Below are positions 63,466 to 64,000 of a DNA stretch of 64,000 nt, piece after piece. The stretch comes from Methylocella tundrae. Its GTDB lineage: Bacteria > Pseudomonadota > Alphaproteobacteria > Rhizobiales > Beijerinckiaceae. The stretch lies in the NCBI RefSeq assembly GCF_038024855.1, contig NZ_CP139089.1:992001-1056000 (forward strand), in the 5' to 3' direction. The notes below the pieces were generated by a model. It was not told the origin of the DNA and made no database searches. It was given only the letters and a program-made list of their open reading frames with translations. Position numbers and translations under genes: made by a program. Every line of letters begins with the position of its first letter. Positions within the stretch are counted from its first letter, which is position 1.

Positions 63466-63803
63466 GTTTCCTCCTTCCCGCGCATGATAGCTCCAAAAGA
63501 ATCGCACCTGCGCCTTATCGGATTGTTTTCACAAATGCTTTTATCAGAGAAGCGATCAAAAACCCCCGAAATTACGCTTCTCATTCGCAAGCCGCCGTCA
63601 ACGCGGGCCGCCACACTTAAAACGAGGCTTGCGATATTTCGACAAGATGATGCCGCAAATCAAAGAGATAAGCCGTGATCGGGCGTGGCGCCCAAGGCTT
63701 TTCAGCCGGATCATTTGCGCCGACCAGTAGACGAATAGCGCAAAACCTGCCCAATAGACGATCCATGATCGCGGAAACCATCCGGCGCGGCTATGGGGGA
63801 TGA
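63466..63803. other. intergenic spacer before rfbC, with an inverted repeat
   Basis: These 338 bases lie between divergent genes. An 8-bp inverted repeat (GAGAAGCG at 63547-63554, CGCTTCTC at 63575-63582) with a 20-base spacer is the only structure I see. It could be an operator for rfbC or for the hypothetical gene, unproven. Confidence 0.4.
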
Positions 63804-64000
63804 ATGGAAGTCAAGACAACAGCTCTGCCCGGCGTTCTCGTGTTGAAGCCGCGCCGCTTTGCCGATTCGCGCGGCTACTTCGTTGAAACCTATAACCAGC
63901 GCGGCCTTGCCGAAGCCGGCGTCAGCGCCCAGTTCGTGCAGGACAACCAGTCCTTCTCGGCGAAGGCTGGGACCATCCGCGGCCTGCATTTTCAACTGCC
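63804..64000 (+). CDS. rfbC: dTDP-4-dehydrorhamnose 3,5-epimerase, N-terminal fragment
   Basis: The frame starts at ATG 63804 after GGGGGA and runs off the right edge, leaving 65 residues. The start ALPGVLVLKPRRFADSRGYF and the block FVQDNQSFSAKAGTIRGLHF, ending in the substrate histidine, are diagnostic of RfbC. The enzyme double-epimerises dTDP-4-keto-6-deoxyglucose in dTDP-rhamnose synthesis for O-antigen or exopolysaccharide. Other rhamnose genes presumably continue to the right. With the FkbM fragment at the left edge, both window borders touch surface-polysaccharide functions. Confidence 0.92.
   Translation, partial: MEVKTTALPGVLVLKPRRFADSRGYFVETYNQRGLAEAGVSAQFVQDNQSFSAKAGTIRGLHFQL

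Overview
The window is about 64 kb of GC-rich bacterial chromosome with tightly packed core genes and no phage, insertion sequence or CRISPR array. Gene content points to an alphaproteobacterium of the order Hyphomicrobiales (Rhizobiales). The evidence is an RNase E with a long acidic insertion in its S1 domain, a circularly permuted two-piece tmRNA, an alpha-type SspB followed by DUF4169 and a ribbon-helix-helix gene, the amidase-mrcA-prfB order, hflK-hflC near degP, and a TIGR02300 protein. A more exact placement (for example Beijerinckiaceae or another methylotroph-containing family) is only a guess.

Layout. 1-8.1 kb: tail of an FkbM-type methyltransferase meeting ppdK, then dxs, a PsiE-like membrane protein, tlyA and an RlmD/TrmA-type RNA methyltransferase. 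8.1-14.9 kb (minus strand): N-acetylmuramoyl-L-alanine amidase, mrcA (PBP1a), an AT-rich four-helix membrane ORF, prfB with a programmed +1 frameshift, and a rhomboid protease. 15.7-22.6 kb: rne with a strong terminator, a DsbA-like oxidoreductase, tRNA-Trp, a D-2-hydroxyglutarate dehydrogenase-like flavoprotein, a secreted six-cysteine protein and a 71-residue repeat protein. 22.6-30.9 kb: hicAB, uvrD, a large AsmA-like protein, then the minus-strand cluster ssrA (tmRNA)-sspB-DUF4169-RHH. 31-34.8 kb: thyA, a DMT transporter, a GNAT acetyltransferase, folA and an extensin-family protein.

34.9-40.6 kb: hflK-hflC, a DUF2252 gene and degP (membrane protein quality control), then tRNA-Pro. 40.7-44.9 kb: a TonB/TolA-like protein with a long Lys-Ala-Ala-Glu repeat, then aroA-cmk and a TIGR02300 protein. 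45-50 kb: tRNA-Ala, a ROK sugar kinase, dps, and DUF533, DUF2189 and SHOCT-domain proteins. 50-55 kb: PHB depolymerase, glutathione S-transferase, cupin protein, astB and a GNAT. 55-61.5 kb: a complete RND efflux operon. 61.8-64 kb: patatin-like phospholipase, an unknown protein and the start of rfbC.

Most of the window is translation, envelope and protein-quality-control housekeeping. The items most worth attention are the prfB frameshift signal, the tmRNA gene placed directly upstream of its own proteolytic adaptor operon, the foreign-looking ORF between mrcA and prfB, a dispersed extragenic repeat present twice, and several uncharacterised families in conserved-looking neighbourhoods. I see no clear candidate for a wholly new multi-gene system. 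The sspB-DUF4169-RHH operon beside ssrA is the closest.
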